The notes below the pieces were generated by a model. It was given only the letters and a program-made list of their open reading frames with translations, did no database searches and was not told where the DNA came from. Made by a program: the position numbers and the translations under genes. 64,000 bases of DNA. It comes from Cymbomonas tetramitiformis. Lineage: Eukaryota; Chlorophyta; Pyramimonadophyceae; Pyramimonadales; Pyramimonadaceae. The stretch covers positions 55,869 to 119,868 of the forward strand of contig LGRX02024727.1 in NCBI GenBank assembly GCA_001247695.2. Direction: 5' to 3'. This document shows, in pieces, positions 42,985-52,879 of the stretch (position 1 is the first letter of the stretch; the number at the start of each line of letters is the position of its first letter).

Positions 42985-45384
42985 TTAAAATTGATATCTT
43001 GCTTGAATATAACATAAAACCGCATTTGGACTTGGTAAAGTCACTGTTTGCATACATACGCCGATTATACCTGTGTTTTGACCTGTAATCTGTGAACCAG
43101 AGACGATTCCCCCAGCACCAACACCTAAAAGCTGTCCACGAACATACGAACCATCGATACAATTTACTGATGCGAATCCGCTTACCAAGGTAAAGCATGA
43201 ATTTCCAGGTAAGCTATCGGCTGTAGCGATGCCTAAAACAGCACAGTTATCATTCGATTTTGTAGCCGTCGCGGTGTATGGTATTACACCATTGATAGTT
43301 GCAGTAATCGATGTATCAAATTGAACCACTGTACCACTTAGAATAGTTGAACCACTGGTATTAACCATCGTATATACATCACCTGTATAGTTGTTCGGTG
43401 ATACAGTTGTCTTATATGATGAATTCAAACCTGTCATAGGTACACCGTTTAACGTAAGGGATGACGTAGGCGTAGTATATGCCCAGTCCTGGGAATTCGT
43501 CATACGAATGGCTGTACAATCCAAATCACCTGTCAAATTTATATTTCCCCCAGTATTTCCAATTGCTAAGACTTGAGCCAGCGATCCAACCGATCCACCA
43601 GCGACAACACCAGATCTTACTTCATTTGAAGCACTATCATAATATAATTGTAGTGTTTCACTTGGTACATCTGGGGAAGCTCTAATAGGTCGAATATAGC
43701 ATGAACTCGATCCACCTGGCGTAAGTTCCGTATTTGTAGCGTTGATCACAATATTATTATTAAAACCATCTGCAAGACCACCTGAATTTTGACCTGCCTT
43801 TTGTCCTATAAAAATATTATTCGTACCACTCATACCGTTTTGTCCAGATTCGCTACCTAAACATATATTGTGTTCACCAGTGGTCGCACCGTTCGCCGCA
43901 GAGTTGGTACCAAGACATATGTTTTCAGCTCCTAATATTTGTGTAACATCAAGAACGCCGAGTGCTTGTTTACCGATTGATATAGAGTTATTGGGTGTTG
44001 CTGTAAATGTATTGCATCTAAAAGTAGAACCAGCAAAAGTGCGTTGGTATACTTGGAAGGTTCCTTCTGTCGGTGTTTGAACGCCGCCAACGAAACTTAT
44101 ATCTGTCACTTGAGTTTGATTACCCGCATTGCATATTCTTTCTAAATCACTTTGAGTTGTTTCAATCAATTCTTTAGAAATATTATCGTAATACAATGGT
44201 AACATCGTCGTATCATCGTAAGTGACTGCACGAATAGGGGCTATGATACAGGAATCGTTCAATGTATTATTTAACTCAACCCCCGTAGCATTGATACAAA
44301 TCGAATTATTGACTGCTACAGCTCCGCCCGTATTTTGATTGCTGTTGCTTCCAATCGAAACACTATTGGTTCCGTGATTAAATTCGCCTGCGAATTTTCC
44401 AATACAAACACTCGCTTCGCCACAACTCGATTGTCCCGCGTCGTCGCCAATCGCAACCACGTAATCGTTACAAGACGAATTGCCGGCACCCGAACCTATG
44501 CATATTGCGTCATTGGTATTTAGAGCTCCAAACGATAACGTATTTCGACCAATTCCTATAGAACGATCTCCTATAAAATCTGCATTGGTATATCCTTGAG
44601 TCTGCTCTCCTATCGAAACTTTTCCAGCACCACCCGTTCCTGATTCGAGTCGAATATTATTACCACTGATGGTATCTTGGTTGATAGTCATTATACCAGT
44701 ACCTGTAAATGAAACATCTTGAACCGTCGTAGTACTTCCCAATGCACAAACACTTTGTAAATCTTGACTACCACCACCACCTGGTAGATTGGTCAAACCT
44801 GATCCGTCTCCAGATATTATACCTCCAGGATTTACCGTAAAGTTACCACCGTCTAATATCACATCGCCATCGTTCACCAAAATCCCAGAACCTAAAGCAC
44901 CAACGTTCAGCGTCATCTGCTGAAATTGCATCTCGTTGATACCCGTATCACTCATAGATAATCGTACTTGTTCAATAGGTTGAGTCGATGTTATTTGAAA
45001 AGACGAGTCTAATGTATCTAAACCTATTTTAAATTTTTCTTGACTTGCAGGATTATTCAAAATGAAGTCATTGATGGCTATACCAGTATGAACTCGTAAT
45101 GTTCCATCAGTTTCGATATTGAATTGTTGTCTATGATTTGCAGGGTCTGGGTCGCTTGTATCAAAAAAATTTAAATCGTTTTGATAATTAAAATCGCTCG
45201 CCATAGTAATCTCGTTAACTGGATTACTGGCTACACCGATTTTATTGGCTTGAAGTTCGTTTACGACCAATGGATCAGGTATCACGCCTGGGTCTCCTGG
45301 ATTAACACCTTGTCCATTTATCGATAATGTTTTAGTATTAAAATTCGTAGCATCTGTTGTCTTTCCTACGAAATTTGTTGACAT
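42985..45384 (-). CDS. Large fibre-like virion protein, beta-solenoid repeats
   Basis: 799 residues from ATG, starting MSTNFVGKTTDATNFNTKTL. The middle has many SIG/CIG/CLG-x(2-4)-AG repeats (CIGSGAGNSS, CIGKFAGEF, CLGTNSAANG, FIGQKAGQNS), the pattern of YadA-type head and phage-fibre beta-solenoids. Two copies of a closing module, IAPIRAV...LYYD near residue 380 and IRPIRAS...LYYD near 565, end each solenoid; this PxRxxxxxxLYYD phrase is known from algal-virus and phage fibre proteins. The C-terminal 200 residues form another domain (VLGIATADS, VSGFASVNC). Likely a host-attachment or surface protein of the virion. Intact and by far the largest gene of the fragment. Confidence 0.75.
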   Translation of the reverse strand: MSTNFVGKTTDATNFNTKTLSINGQGVNPGDPGVIPDPLVVNELQANKIGVASNPVNEITMASDFNYQNDLNFFDTSDPDPANHRQQFNIETDGTLRVHTGIAINDFILNNPASQEKFKIGLDTLDSSFQITSTQPIEQVRLSMSDTGINEMQFQQMTLNVGALGSGILVNDGDVILDGGNFTVNPGGIISGDGSGLTNLPGGGGSQDLQSVCALGSTTTVQDVSFTGTGIMTINQDTISGNNIRLESGTGGAGKVSIGEQTQGYTNADFIGDRSIGIGRNTLSFGALNTNDAICIGSGAGNSSCNDYVVAIGDDAGQSSCGEASVCIGKFAGEFNHGTNSVSIGSNSNQNTGGAVAVNNSICINATGVELNNTLNDSCIIAPIRAVTYDDTTMLPLYYDNISKELIETTQSDLERICNAGNQTQVTDISFVGGVQTPTEGTFQVYQRTFAGSTFRCNTFTATPNNSISIGKQALGVLDVTQILGAENICLGTNSAANGATTGEHNICLGSESGQNGMSGTNNIFIGQKAGQNSGGLADGFNNNIVINATNTELTPGGSSSCYIRPIRASPDVPSETLQLYYDSASNEVRSGVVAGGSVGSLAQVLAIGNTGGNINLTGDLDCTAIRMTNSQDWAYTTPTSSLTLNGVPMTGLNSSYKTTVSPNNYTGDVYTMVNTSGSTILSGTVVQFDTSITATINGVIPYTATATKSNDNCAVLGIATADSLPGNSCFTLVSGFASVNCIDGSYVRGQLLGVGAGGIVSGSQITGQNTGIIGVCMQTVTLPSPNAVLCYIQARYQF

Positions 45385-45407
45385 GATTTATAGTATATAT
45401 TATATAT

Positions 45408-45620
45408 TTATATTTTTCTTAATGTAAATCTAAATTTATAAACATTGGTAATATTTGGATTATTTAAGTCTTGACAAACATCGATGCCATCTTCACTTAA
45501 TTGTATTTGAACAAGATATGTATCTAATTTTGTATTTCCACCACTATTATCACCACATTCAGTTAATTGAAAATTCACAGGTGTATAATAATTTGTGGTA
45601 TTTAGAGGTGGTGTATTCAC
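45408..45620 (-). CDS. Viral small protein, 5' end possibly cut
   Basis: 70 codons from a GTG; no ATG is available. The text (YTPVNFQLTECGDN, YLVQIQLSEDGIDVC, YKFRFTLRKI) looks like a beta-rich protein. A 10-bp repeat block starts just upstream, so the N-terminus was probably lost at the fragment border. Confidence 0.5.
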   Translation of the reverse strand: MNTPPLNTTNYYTPVNFQLTECGDNSGGNTKLDTYLVQIQLSEDGIDVCQDLNNPNITNVYKFRFTLRKI

Positions 45621-45632
45621 TAGAACAAGGTT

Positions 45633-45693
45633 TTTGCTTAAGTTTGCTTAAGTTTTCTTAAGTTTGCTTAAGTTTGCTTAAGTTTGCTTAAGT
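45633..45693. repeat. 10-bp tandem repeat TTTGCTTAAG at the viral fragment border
   Basis: About six copies in a row, one with TTTTCTTAAG. It marks the right end of the AT-rich viral DNA and may be part of a terminal repeat of the virus. Confidence 0.75.
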
Positions 45694-45699
45694 CGGTAT

Positions 45700-46199
45700 A
45701 AATCGGTAGAATTATACACCCGATGACATAGGAATGTCACCAAGCCCGCTTCAGGATGCCCCAGGGTTCACGCGAGAGCCCCAGAATGACTGGCGCGATG
45801 CTAGGAGATATGACTCGAAGAGGCTGGGTTTGTAAAAGGCCAAAGATTTGTCTGGCAGTCGACGATGAGTAATTATACACACTGAATCAGTCGAGGTATA
45901 AAAGTTTGTGGCAACCTGATTCGCGAAGGCTCGCGTGCACTATAAATATGTCAGGGAATGTCGTGAATGGGGAAAGCCTGTAAGTGGTGTAGTCCAATCA
46001 AAATCGCGATCGTCATCATACCCACGCATGTGACATATATACTGTAAAATAATAAATACTTGGAACACTCGATTTCAAATCAGGCGAGGGTTTAAACTGC
46101 GGCGGGCGGGGCTTATTCGTTCTTTCGAAAGAGAAGGTTTTTTGACCACCTTCCCTTTCCGCCCTAGTAGAAATTTTGAAGTTTGAATATATAATAAAC
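45700..46199. other. Spacer; no supported gene
   Basis: GC content rises again. Only short ORFs; a plausible promoter region for the exon starting at 46200. Confidence 0.4.
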
Positions 46200-46700
46200 A
46201 TGGCGTCTTCTCCTCCCGCACGTACGTCTGGTAGCAATCGCGCAGCAAGACTCCTTGCTGCGGCGGGACGCTCCAACGGCGGGAACGGGGGAGATCCACC
46301 GGTGCGAGTTTCAGTTAAAATTTTGTGAAACAGCATGGTCTTAGACCGACGTTTTGCGTTTGTTTTTTCCCCCCACACAGTCGGGTTATCGGGTGTGCAG
46401 GTTGTGGGCCAAGCTGGCCAAGCCGGTGCAGCAGCCGCGTTGGACCTCAATGAGGACGTCAACGAGGAGCCCGCGGGTGAAGAAGGCGGCGCGCCTGAAG
46501 AGCCTGCAGAACCGCCGGTGAGTTTTCTGCGTTTCCTGAAACCGTTTGCATATCTTGAACCTAATTTATGTCACACGTTCCGCCGTCAGAGGTTGCTTAA
46601 AAAGAGACGTGCGTACAACAAGCGTGTTCCACTTGTGTTGGTGTCTGCATGGTGGTCAGCTCGGGAGGGTACTGCTTCGACCGGCCGGTAAGGTTACATG
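46200..46700 (+). CDS. Putative 5' exons of a spliced gene
   Basis: Exon 46200-46301 (MASSPPARTSGSNRAARLLA, ending GGDPP before GTGCGAG), an exon from about 46381 after a pyrimidine-rich CCCCCCACACAG acceptor, in a frame reading GQAGAAAALDLNEDVNEEPA up to a GTGAGT donor at 46516, and an exon from about 46590 (AGGTTGCTTAAAAAGAGACG) in the frame RLLKKRRAYNKRVPLVLV. Phase between the first two does not fit perfectly, so the model is tentative. These may be 5' exons of the kinase gene, with the tandem array at 46.9-48.5 kb as a large intron. Confidence 0.35.
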
Positions 46701-46944
46701 ACAAATGGTTGTTTTTCTTTTCCCCGATGATGTGCCGGTGGGTCGGGAGCGGCGTGCGCGTGGCCTGATTCAAGGCTCGCTGCGCGCCCCCTGTACCCGT
46801 GGCTACATTGCATTTTCGGTCGGGGTAGGTGAGGATCCCAGCCGGTGGGTTAGGAGAGGCGTGCGCGTGTCCTTGTTTTGCAAGGCTCGAGGCGCGCCCC
46901 CGGACCCGTGGCTCGGTTGAAACGGGGTGTGGTAGCTGGAATTT

Positions 46945-48480
46945 TCGAGGATGTTTCGGGTTGGTGCGGCAGACCGTGGGCGTAAATGGGTAGGGCACAT
47001 TGAATTCGTATGGTGCGGTGTGAGGACAACTCCTCTGACACGCGACCATATTAAGGGGGTGTGGCCGGTAGGGTGTATGTGTTTGTTTTGGGTGGGTGCG
47101 GCAGACCGTGGGCGCATGTGGGTTGGGCAAATCGTATATATATGGTGCGGTGTGAGGACAGCTCCTCTGACACGCGACCATATTAAGGGGGTGTGGCCGG
47201 TAGGATGTATGCGTTTGTTTCGGGTCGGTGCGGTGGACCGTGGGCGCATGTGGGTTGGGCACACCGAATATCTATGGTGCGGTGTGAGGACAAATCCTCC
47301 GACACGCGACCATAACAAGGGGGTGTGGCCGGTAGGATGTTGATGGGTGTGTTTGTTTTGGGTCGGTGCGGTGGACCGTGGGCGCATTTGGGTTGGGCAC
47401 ACCGAATATCTATGGTGCGGTGTGAGGACAGCTCCTCTGGCACGCGACCATATTAAGGGGGTGTGGCCGGTAGGATGTATGTGTTTGTTTCGGGTCGGTG
47501 CGGTGGACCGTGGGCGCATGTGGGTTGGGCACACCGAATATCTATGGTGCGGTGTGAGGACAAATCCTCTGACACGCGACCATAACAAGGGGGTGTGGCC
47601 GGTAGGATGTAGATGTGTGTGTTTGTTTTGGGTCGGTGCGGTGGACCGTGGGCGCATGTGGTTGGGCACACCGAATATCTATGGTGCGGTGTGAGGACAA
47701 ATCCTCTGACACGCGACCATAACAAGGGGGTGTGGCCGGTAGGATGTATGTGTTTGTTTCGGGTCGGTGCGGTGGACCGTGGGCGCATGTGGGTTGGGCA
47801 CACCGAATATCTATGGTGCGGTGTGAGGACAAATCCTCTGACACGCGACCATAACAAGGGGGTGTGGCCGGTAGGATGTAGATGTGTGTGTTTGTTTTGG
47901 GTCGGTGCGGTGGACCGTGGGCGCATGTGGTTGGGCACACCGAATATCTATGGTGCGGTGTGAGGACAAATCCTCTGACACGCGACCATAACAAGGGGGT
48001 GTGGCCGGTAGGATGTAGAAGTGTGTGTTTGTTTCGGGTCGGTGCGGTGGACCGTGGGCGCATGTGGGTTGGGCACACCGAATATCTATGGTGCGGTGTG
48101 AGGACAAATCCTCTGACACGCGACCATATTAAGGGGGTGTGGCCGGTAGCATGTATGTGTGTGTGTTTTGGGGCGGTGCGGTGGACCGTGGGCGCATGTG
48201 GGTTGGGGACACGGAATATATTTGGTGCGGTGTGAGGACAGCTCCTCTGACACGCGACCATAACAAGGGGGTGTGAGCGGTAGGATGTATGTGGTTGTGT
48301 CGAGTTGGTGCGGTGGACCGTGGGCGCATGTGGGTAGGGCACACGGGATATATTTGGTGTGGTGTGAGGACAGCTCCTCTGACACGCGACCATATTCAGG
48401 GGGTGTGGCCGGTAGGAGTTATGTGGTTGTTTCGGGCCGGTACGGCGGACCGTGGGCGCATGTGCGTTGTGGCGTGTCGT
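46945..48480. repeat. Tandem array of about 135 bp, around 11 copies
   Basis: Each unit contains GTGCGGTGGACCGTGGGCGC, ATGTGGGTTGGGCACAC, a short variable part, GGTGCGGTGTGAGGACA(A/G), TCCTCTGACACGCGACCATA and GGGGGTGTGGCCGGTAGGAT. All reading frames across it are repeat shadows. Two more copies lie at 52,640-52,860 ahead of the next gene. Confidence 0.85.
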
Positions 48481-48499
48481 ATGTGTGTAACATCATTAA

Positions 48500-49780
48500 A
48501 TGTAATACTAGGTCTGATAGAGGAGGGCGGTTGCTGCACCTTTTGCAAGACCAAGAAACGCAAAACCCGCAGCCGTAACAACAAGTCCAAGCGTCTTAAG
48601 AAAAAACTAGTGAAGTTGGAAAGGGCAAATAGTGCACTTGAAGCTTCTGTCGAGGAGAAGAAACCCCTTCCACAAGCACCGCTTCCCATATTCGTGGGTG
48701 GTTGCTCGGAGTACTACTCCCAACTCACGTCCGTGAACCGTCGTCCCAGCTCACGAGACCCACGCACAACCGCCTGGCGTTACGGCCCGGATGTCGCGCG
48801 CACTCTGGCGCAGAACTGCAACTTGGGTGAAGTCTCCTACAATATGGTCACGTTCTCAAATCCTTTAGGTCCGGCGAAAAAGTGCGACGGCGGTTTCGCG
48901 TCAACCAGAGTCGGTTGCACCCTCAACGGCACAGTTCCTTTGGTGTACAAAGAGTTCAGTCTAAAGCACTGGCCAAGCGCGTCAACCCGCTTTTCCGAGT
49001 TTGCTCGGGAACTATACATGACGACCCTCGCCGCGAATTCAGCTCCGCAATACGTGTCGCCCATACTCCACTTCGGTTTGCGGCAGCTTGGCGAACGAGA
49101 ACGTCCCGCATGTGCACCGTTCTTACTTTCCATGGACCACGGCATCTCCCTGGACCGCCTTCCTGGCACAACCGCCCGTGGCTGTTACCATGACCTTCAA
49201 GAGAGACCTGTGCGCCAGAATCTTGACAGGCTTTGCTGCGCTGCATAAAGCCGGTATCTCCCACGGGGACGTCCGGGCAACAAACATGGTGCTTTCCCCG
49301 ACGAGGCCCGACAGCTTGGTCATCATCGACTTCGGGCTATCAAGGCGGCAGCATAGGGAAGGGCTGCCTGAAGACCACTACCGAAGGCACCGATGGACCT
49401 CCGGAACGCCTGACGATGCACATCACAAGCCTGGATCCGTGTATGCGCCGGAGTACAGTAATGGAGGACCGACACCTGCAACCGACATGTGGGCGATTGC
49501 CCCGATCCTCGTGCGCATCTTGATTCGAGATTCACGTGACGCCCTTAAGAGAGTTAATGATGATGCCACCAGCGCGACTGTGCATGACATCCTGGGGAAG
49601 CGGTCGAGCAATACCTATGTCAGCCGTGCAATCTGGAACCCAGTTATGGACTGCGTGCACCGCGAGCCCGCGAAACGGCCATCCGCCGCTAGCCTTGCCC
49701 GTCTTTTTGTGGCCTCCAAGGCGGCTACCGATGGCAAGTTAGTGATGTCTGGGAAACCAATAAGCGCCATTGGATGCTAA
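48500..49780 (+). CDS. Protein-kinase-like gene with one apparent frameshift
   Basis: Up to about 49,170 one frame reads a basic coiled segment (KKRKTRSRNNKSKRLKKKL), then VYKEFSLKHW (the ATP-binding Lys), RFSEFARELYMTTLA and a hinge ACAPFLLSMDHGISLDRLPG. From about 49,170 another frame continues with ILTGFAALHKAGISHGDVRA, TNMVLSP, LVIIDFGLSRR and VYAPEYSNGG, followed by WAIAPILVRIL. These are the catalytic loop (HGDxxxxN), DFG and APE motifs. The HRD Arg is replaced by Gly. The two halves need a one-base shift or a very short intron near 49,165-49,190. Possibly an atypical kinase carried as transposon cargo. Confidence 0.65.
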
Positions 49781-49794
49781 CCTAAGAGGTAGGT

Positions 49795-50883
49795 TTGTCG
49801 CCGATGTCCTCGTATTGGGTATTGGATGATGTTCATATGTTCCCGCCTGATGCCTGCATTGCGGCTGCAAAGCTGCCTTCCTGGCATGCGATAAATCACA
49901 GCGATCCAGCCAGTTGGATGGAGATGGTTGGTTTTTTTACTTCTGAAAACCGACGTACCATGCCTTTTGCTGCAGGTAACATCCACACCTCGTCACGCGT
50001 ATTGCAGCCAGGTTGGCTTGGGGCGGTGGTCTCTATTGAAAATCTGGACGCTGGAGCAACGCCGTCTTGCTGGTGGGTTATGGCCTGAGAGCTCGGCGGA
50101 CTCCTTTGCGTTGCACGCGCAAAGCTTGCTGCTGGACGTCTTTGGTGATCAACATCTTCATCACGCTATATTCGTGAAGGCCGGGGACTGTCCGCTGACC
50201 CCCTCCGCCAACTTTTTCGAGTTTGCAGGGTGGCCGCGGAGCGGCTGGTCTGTGCCCCAATTGGGACATCCCTACGGCCTACGGGGCCTGCTACGACTTC
50301 GTGTATATGCCACGCCCCTCGACGGCAGCGGTTGCCATGGTTGGTGGGGGGAGGTTGTGCTTGTTCACGGTCCGTGGGGTCACCCTCGGTTACACTTCAC
50401 CAACGTCTTCCAATCGTTTTTGGGACGCAGCTTCACCGAGAGCTTACAGATGCCCCCTCCATTTCAGAAGACTCCCCTCTCCTTCCTGTCAGCCGTCTCT
50501 TGACCTACGCGGAGCTTGGCGTTCAAGTGGATGCAGTGAACGCCAAGTGTGCGGCGTTCTCAGCTTGGCGTGCCACCGCACTTCGGATTGGCCGATGCTC
50601 ATTGTGCAAGACCAGGCTGCCTCGTGGAACCAGGAGGCGGTGCCCATGCCGGCAAGTACGCTATTGCGACATAGTCTGTCAGCGTGCGCATTGGAGGTTG
50701 GCGCCGTTTGGGCATAGGATGGAGTGCACGGCCCGCAAACCGCCGGCACCGTGGAGGTGGACCATTGAGGATCATCTAGCTTTTATGACAACATGGAATA
50801 GTGATAGTGTTAATAACGAGGCAACAGCTCATTGGCAACAGCTAATAACACTCTTGAATAGTGAGGGAGAACAAGATATGTAA
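49795..50883 (+). CDS. MYND zinc-finger protein, spliced or frameshifted
   Basis: The last exon (about 50,229-50,883, after acceptor TTTGCAG) ends with a canonical MYND finger: RCSLCKTRLP...RCPCRQVRYCDIVC QRAHW...GHRMEC, then a 45-residue tail to the stop. Upstream, protein-like text is spread over frames (MSSYWVLDDVHMFPPDACIA from 49804; LHAQSLLLDVFGDQHLHHAI about 50,110; ACYDFVYMPRPSTAAVAM about 50,290), so introns or indels remain unresolved. MYND fingers mediate protein contacts. Confidence 0.6.
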
Positions 50884-51215
50884 TACAATTTCTATACACT
50901 TGTTATGTGTAAAGCCAAAATGAGCTTCTTTGGGAATTGGTGTATTGGTTGTACTCGCGAAATACGGCATTGTCGTTGAGTGGATTCCGCCCGTGCCCGC
51001 CGGTACACTTGTAGACCTCACGTGAGCGCGCACCACTTGTCCGTTTTAATGCTCCAATTATTAACGGTACATTATGGAGGCACCTAAAACTTCCAAATGA
51101 GTAATACTTTTGGCATTAAAGTGTATTGAACATCGATTGTGCGGTGTTTTAGGTTGCAGGCACGTTAACCGGTCTGGGTCACGAACCGCTGCGATCCGCG
51201 TGTGCGAATGCGTAC

Positions 51216-52049
51216 ATGACGCTTGACTCTTGGGTGGACATGACTGAATTTTTGCGGTACCGATGTCGGGCGTTCTGCTATGTCCGCCGCATGCGTCAAA
51301 ATGTGGAGGGAGCCGAATCGTACTCCTTTGAGTTCATGTTTCACGGGCATTGCCTGTACGGCCCGGATGCATCATGGGGCTCGCTGTTGGAGGGTGCACG
51401 TCCCCAAGGGAATGCAGAGATGTTTCTCCTGGATGTGCCGGAAACTGCACGAAGGCAATGGGAGCCCGAAAGCGATGCATGTGCGATGTTCGGTTCGCTA
51501 AAGTGCCCGGAAGTGCGCTATGATCCACGACCGTTTTCTTCGCGTGCCCTTTTCTTGGCGCTGGTGGTTACCGCCGTGCGAACCATGTTCCACCGTGTCG
51601 TCCAATGGCGGGTGGAGTCGCTCCAATCAGGCAATGTTGTCGTGGAAGGTCAGTTGCGTCGCGGATGGTGGAGGAAAAGCTGGGTGACCACTGGCCGGCC
51701 GGGCGAGACGTGGATGGCGTTCGTGTATGTGCAAGACAAGTATGCCGCGACAGGGGATCCTGCGCGTGGAGATATCATGGTGGAGGCATGGTGTCCTGAG
51801 AATCCCATCGAACCTCTCATAAAATGCACTGGATACAATGTATCACAGTTCGCGCCGGAGTGCATATTTCGGCAGATGCGTACCACTAAAAAAATCCCAA
51901 ATACGGCAGACCTGACTATGCCAATCGTGTGGTATGCATACGTGCAGCGGAAGGTATCTACGCTTCATCTTTTCAAAACCGCGGGCAAAGCGAATCCACC
52001 AGTTTTCCGCACCAGTGCTCCCACGGCCACGAGTGTTGGAGAACAATAA
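51216..52049 (+). CDS. Hypothetical protein upstream of a second MYND exon
   Basis: 277 residues from ATG (MTLDSWVDMTEFLRYRCRAF). Rich in Trp and Arg (RRGWWRKSWVTTGRPGETWM), with no recognised domain. Its final 20-25 codons overlap, in another frame, the frame that leads into the MYND finger at 52.1 kb, so an intron near 51,980-52,050 probably joins the two into one protein. Confidence 0.55.
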   Translation: MTLDSWVDMTEFLRYRCRAFCYVRRMRQNVEGAESYSFEFMFHGHCLYGPDASWGSLLEGARPQGNAEMFLLDVPETARRQWEPESDACAMFGSLKCPEVRYDPRPFSSRALFLALVVTAVRTMFHRVVQWRVESLQSGNVVVEGQLRRGWWRKSWVTTGRPGETWMAFVYVQDKYAATGDPARGDIMVEAWCPENPIEPLIKCTGYNVSQFAPECIFRQMRTTKKIPNTADLTMPIVWYAYVQRKVSTLHLFKTAGKANPPVFRTSAPTATSVGEQ

Positions 52050-52429
52050 TCTACATCCATGCGCACTTTGCGGAATACTGTCAACCGATTCCCCCGAGCT
52101 CCCTGCCGAAGAGACAAGAGCCTTGTTCCGTATGTCGCCGTGTCCTGATTGGGAAAGGCGTCCGTCAATGCGGAGGGTGCCTTTTGCGTGTGTATTGTTC
52201 ACCTGAGTGTCAGCGCGGAGACTGGCAGCGGACACACCGACACGAATGCAAGGCCATCGCTGTGTCGGAATGGAGGAATATGGCGGGGCTATGGGAATAT
52301 GGCGGTTATGTGTTCATGAATTTGAGCGTACGCTGCGCTGCCCGTATGATCACGCGGGGTAATATTGGGCCGTTTTTTGCATCAGATACCCGAGCTTCGC
52401 GACCTCGTGTCAGCAGTGGGAGAATGTGA
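51990..52429 (+). CDS. Second MYND zinc-finger exon
   Basis: Frame with PCSVCRRVLIGKGVRQCGGC, then YCSPECQRGDWQRTHRHEC: a full MYND finger (CxxC...CxxC...YCxxxC...HxxxC). Followed by about 55 residues to a TGA near 52,429. Together with the finger at 50.6 kb it makes two MYND genes within 1.6 kb, likely a tandem family. The shared 3' motif begins about 75 nt after the stop. Confidence 0.65.
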
Positions 52430-52464
52430 ACTGTGAACCCCGATAGTGGCTGAGATAGTGGTGG

Positions 52465-52575
52465 TCTGCGGTGAACTCATCTAAGCGGAGTACCAATGCC
52501 CAAAATAAGCAGTCTGCATGGATAGTAGCGAGTGCGCTAGGGAAGGGCGTGGCGCAGCCCCCTAGATGTAAGCAA
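52465..52575. repeat. Shared 3' motif, copy 1 (hairpin CTAGGG...CCCTAG)
   Basis: AACTCATCTAAGC, AATAAGCAGTCTGCATGGAT, then GTGCGCTAGGGAAGGGCGTG and GCGCAGCCCCCTAGATGTAA. The end folds as CTAGGG/CCTAG with inner GGGC/GCCC. Copies at 56,763-56,873 and 59,311-59,365 lie downstream of the next two gene units. Confidence 0.8.
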
Positions 52576-52624
52576 CTTTTGAAATAAATTTTAGAACGTC
52601 TTGTTGAATGAGCGTATGTCGTCT

Positions 52625-52870
52625 CTCAGGTGGTGCGATGCGCGTACAGGGCACACTGAATACGTATGGTGCGGTGTGAGGACAGCTCCTCCGACACGCG
52701 ACCATAATAAGGGGGTGTGGCCGGTAGGATGTAAGAGGCTTTTTCGGGTCGGTGCGGTGGACCGTGGGCGCATGTGGGTTGGGCCACATAAGTGTATTGC
52801 AACCTATGCCCATGTTCGGTGCGGTGTGAGGACAGCTCCTCTAATACGCGACCTTACAGTACAGGGGGGT
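52625..52870. repeat. Two outlying copies of the 135-bp array unit
   Basis: GGTGCGGTGTGAGGACAGCT, CACGCGACCATAATAAGGGG and GTGGACCGTGGGCGCATGTG repeat those of the 46.9-48.5 kb array. They lie directly ahead of the OTU-protein gene. Confidence 0.8.
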
Positions 52871-52879
52871 TGTGTGGGC

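Larger units (their letters stand above)
41195..45700. mobile_element. Virus-like fragment B (recombinase and virion-protein module)
   Basis: AT-rich compact gene block directly right of the CACTA element: one plus-strand recombinase, then five minus-strand genes, each with a TATATA-rich leader. A recombinase plus fibre-like proteins and a hairpin shared with fragment A point to an integrated DNA virus of protists. Capsid, ATPase and polymerase genes are absent from the window, so it is a remnant or half of an element. The left border cuts the recombinase just before its first catalytic motif; the right border is near the TTTGCTTAAG repeat. Confidence 0.7.

Noticed and set aside
46803..48393. 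Long minus-strand repetitive ORFs rich in HTPLLWSRV and APTVHRT
   Set aside because: They are translations of the 135-bp tandem repeat; several frames on both strands are open and none has a start or splice context.
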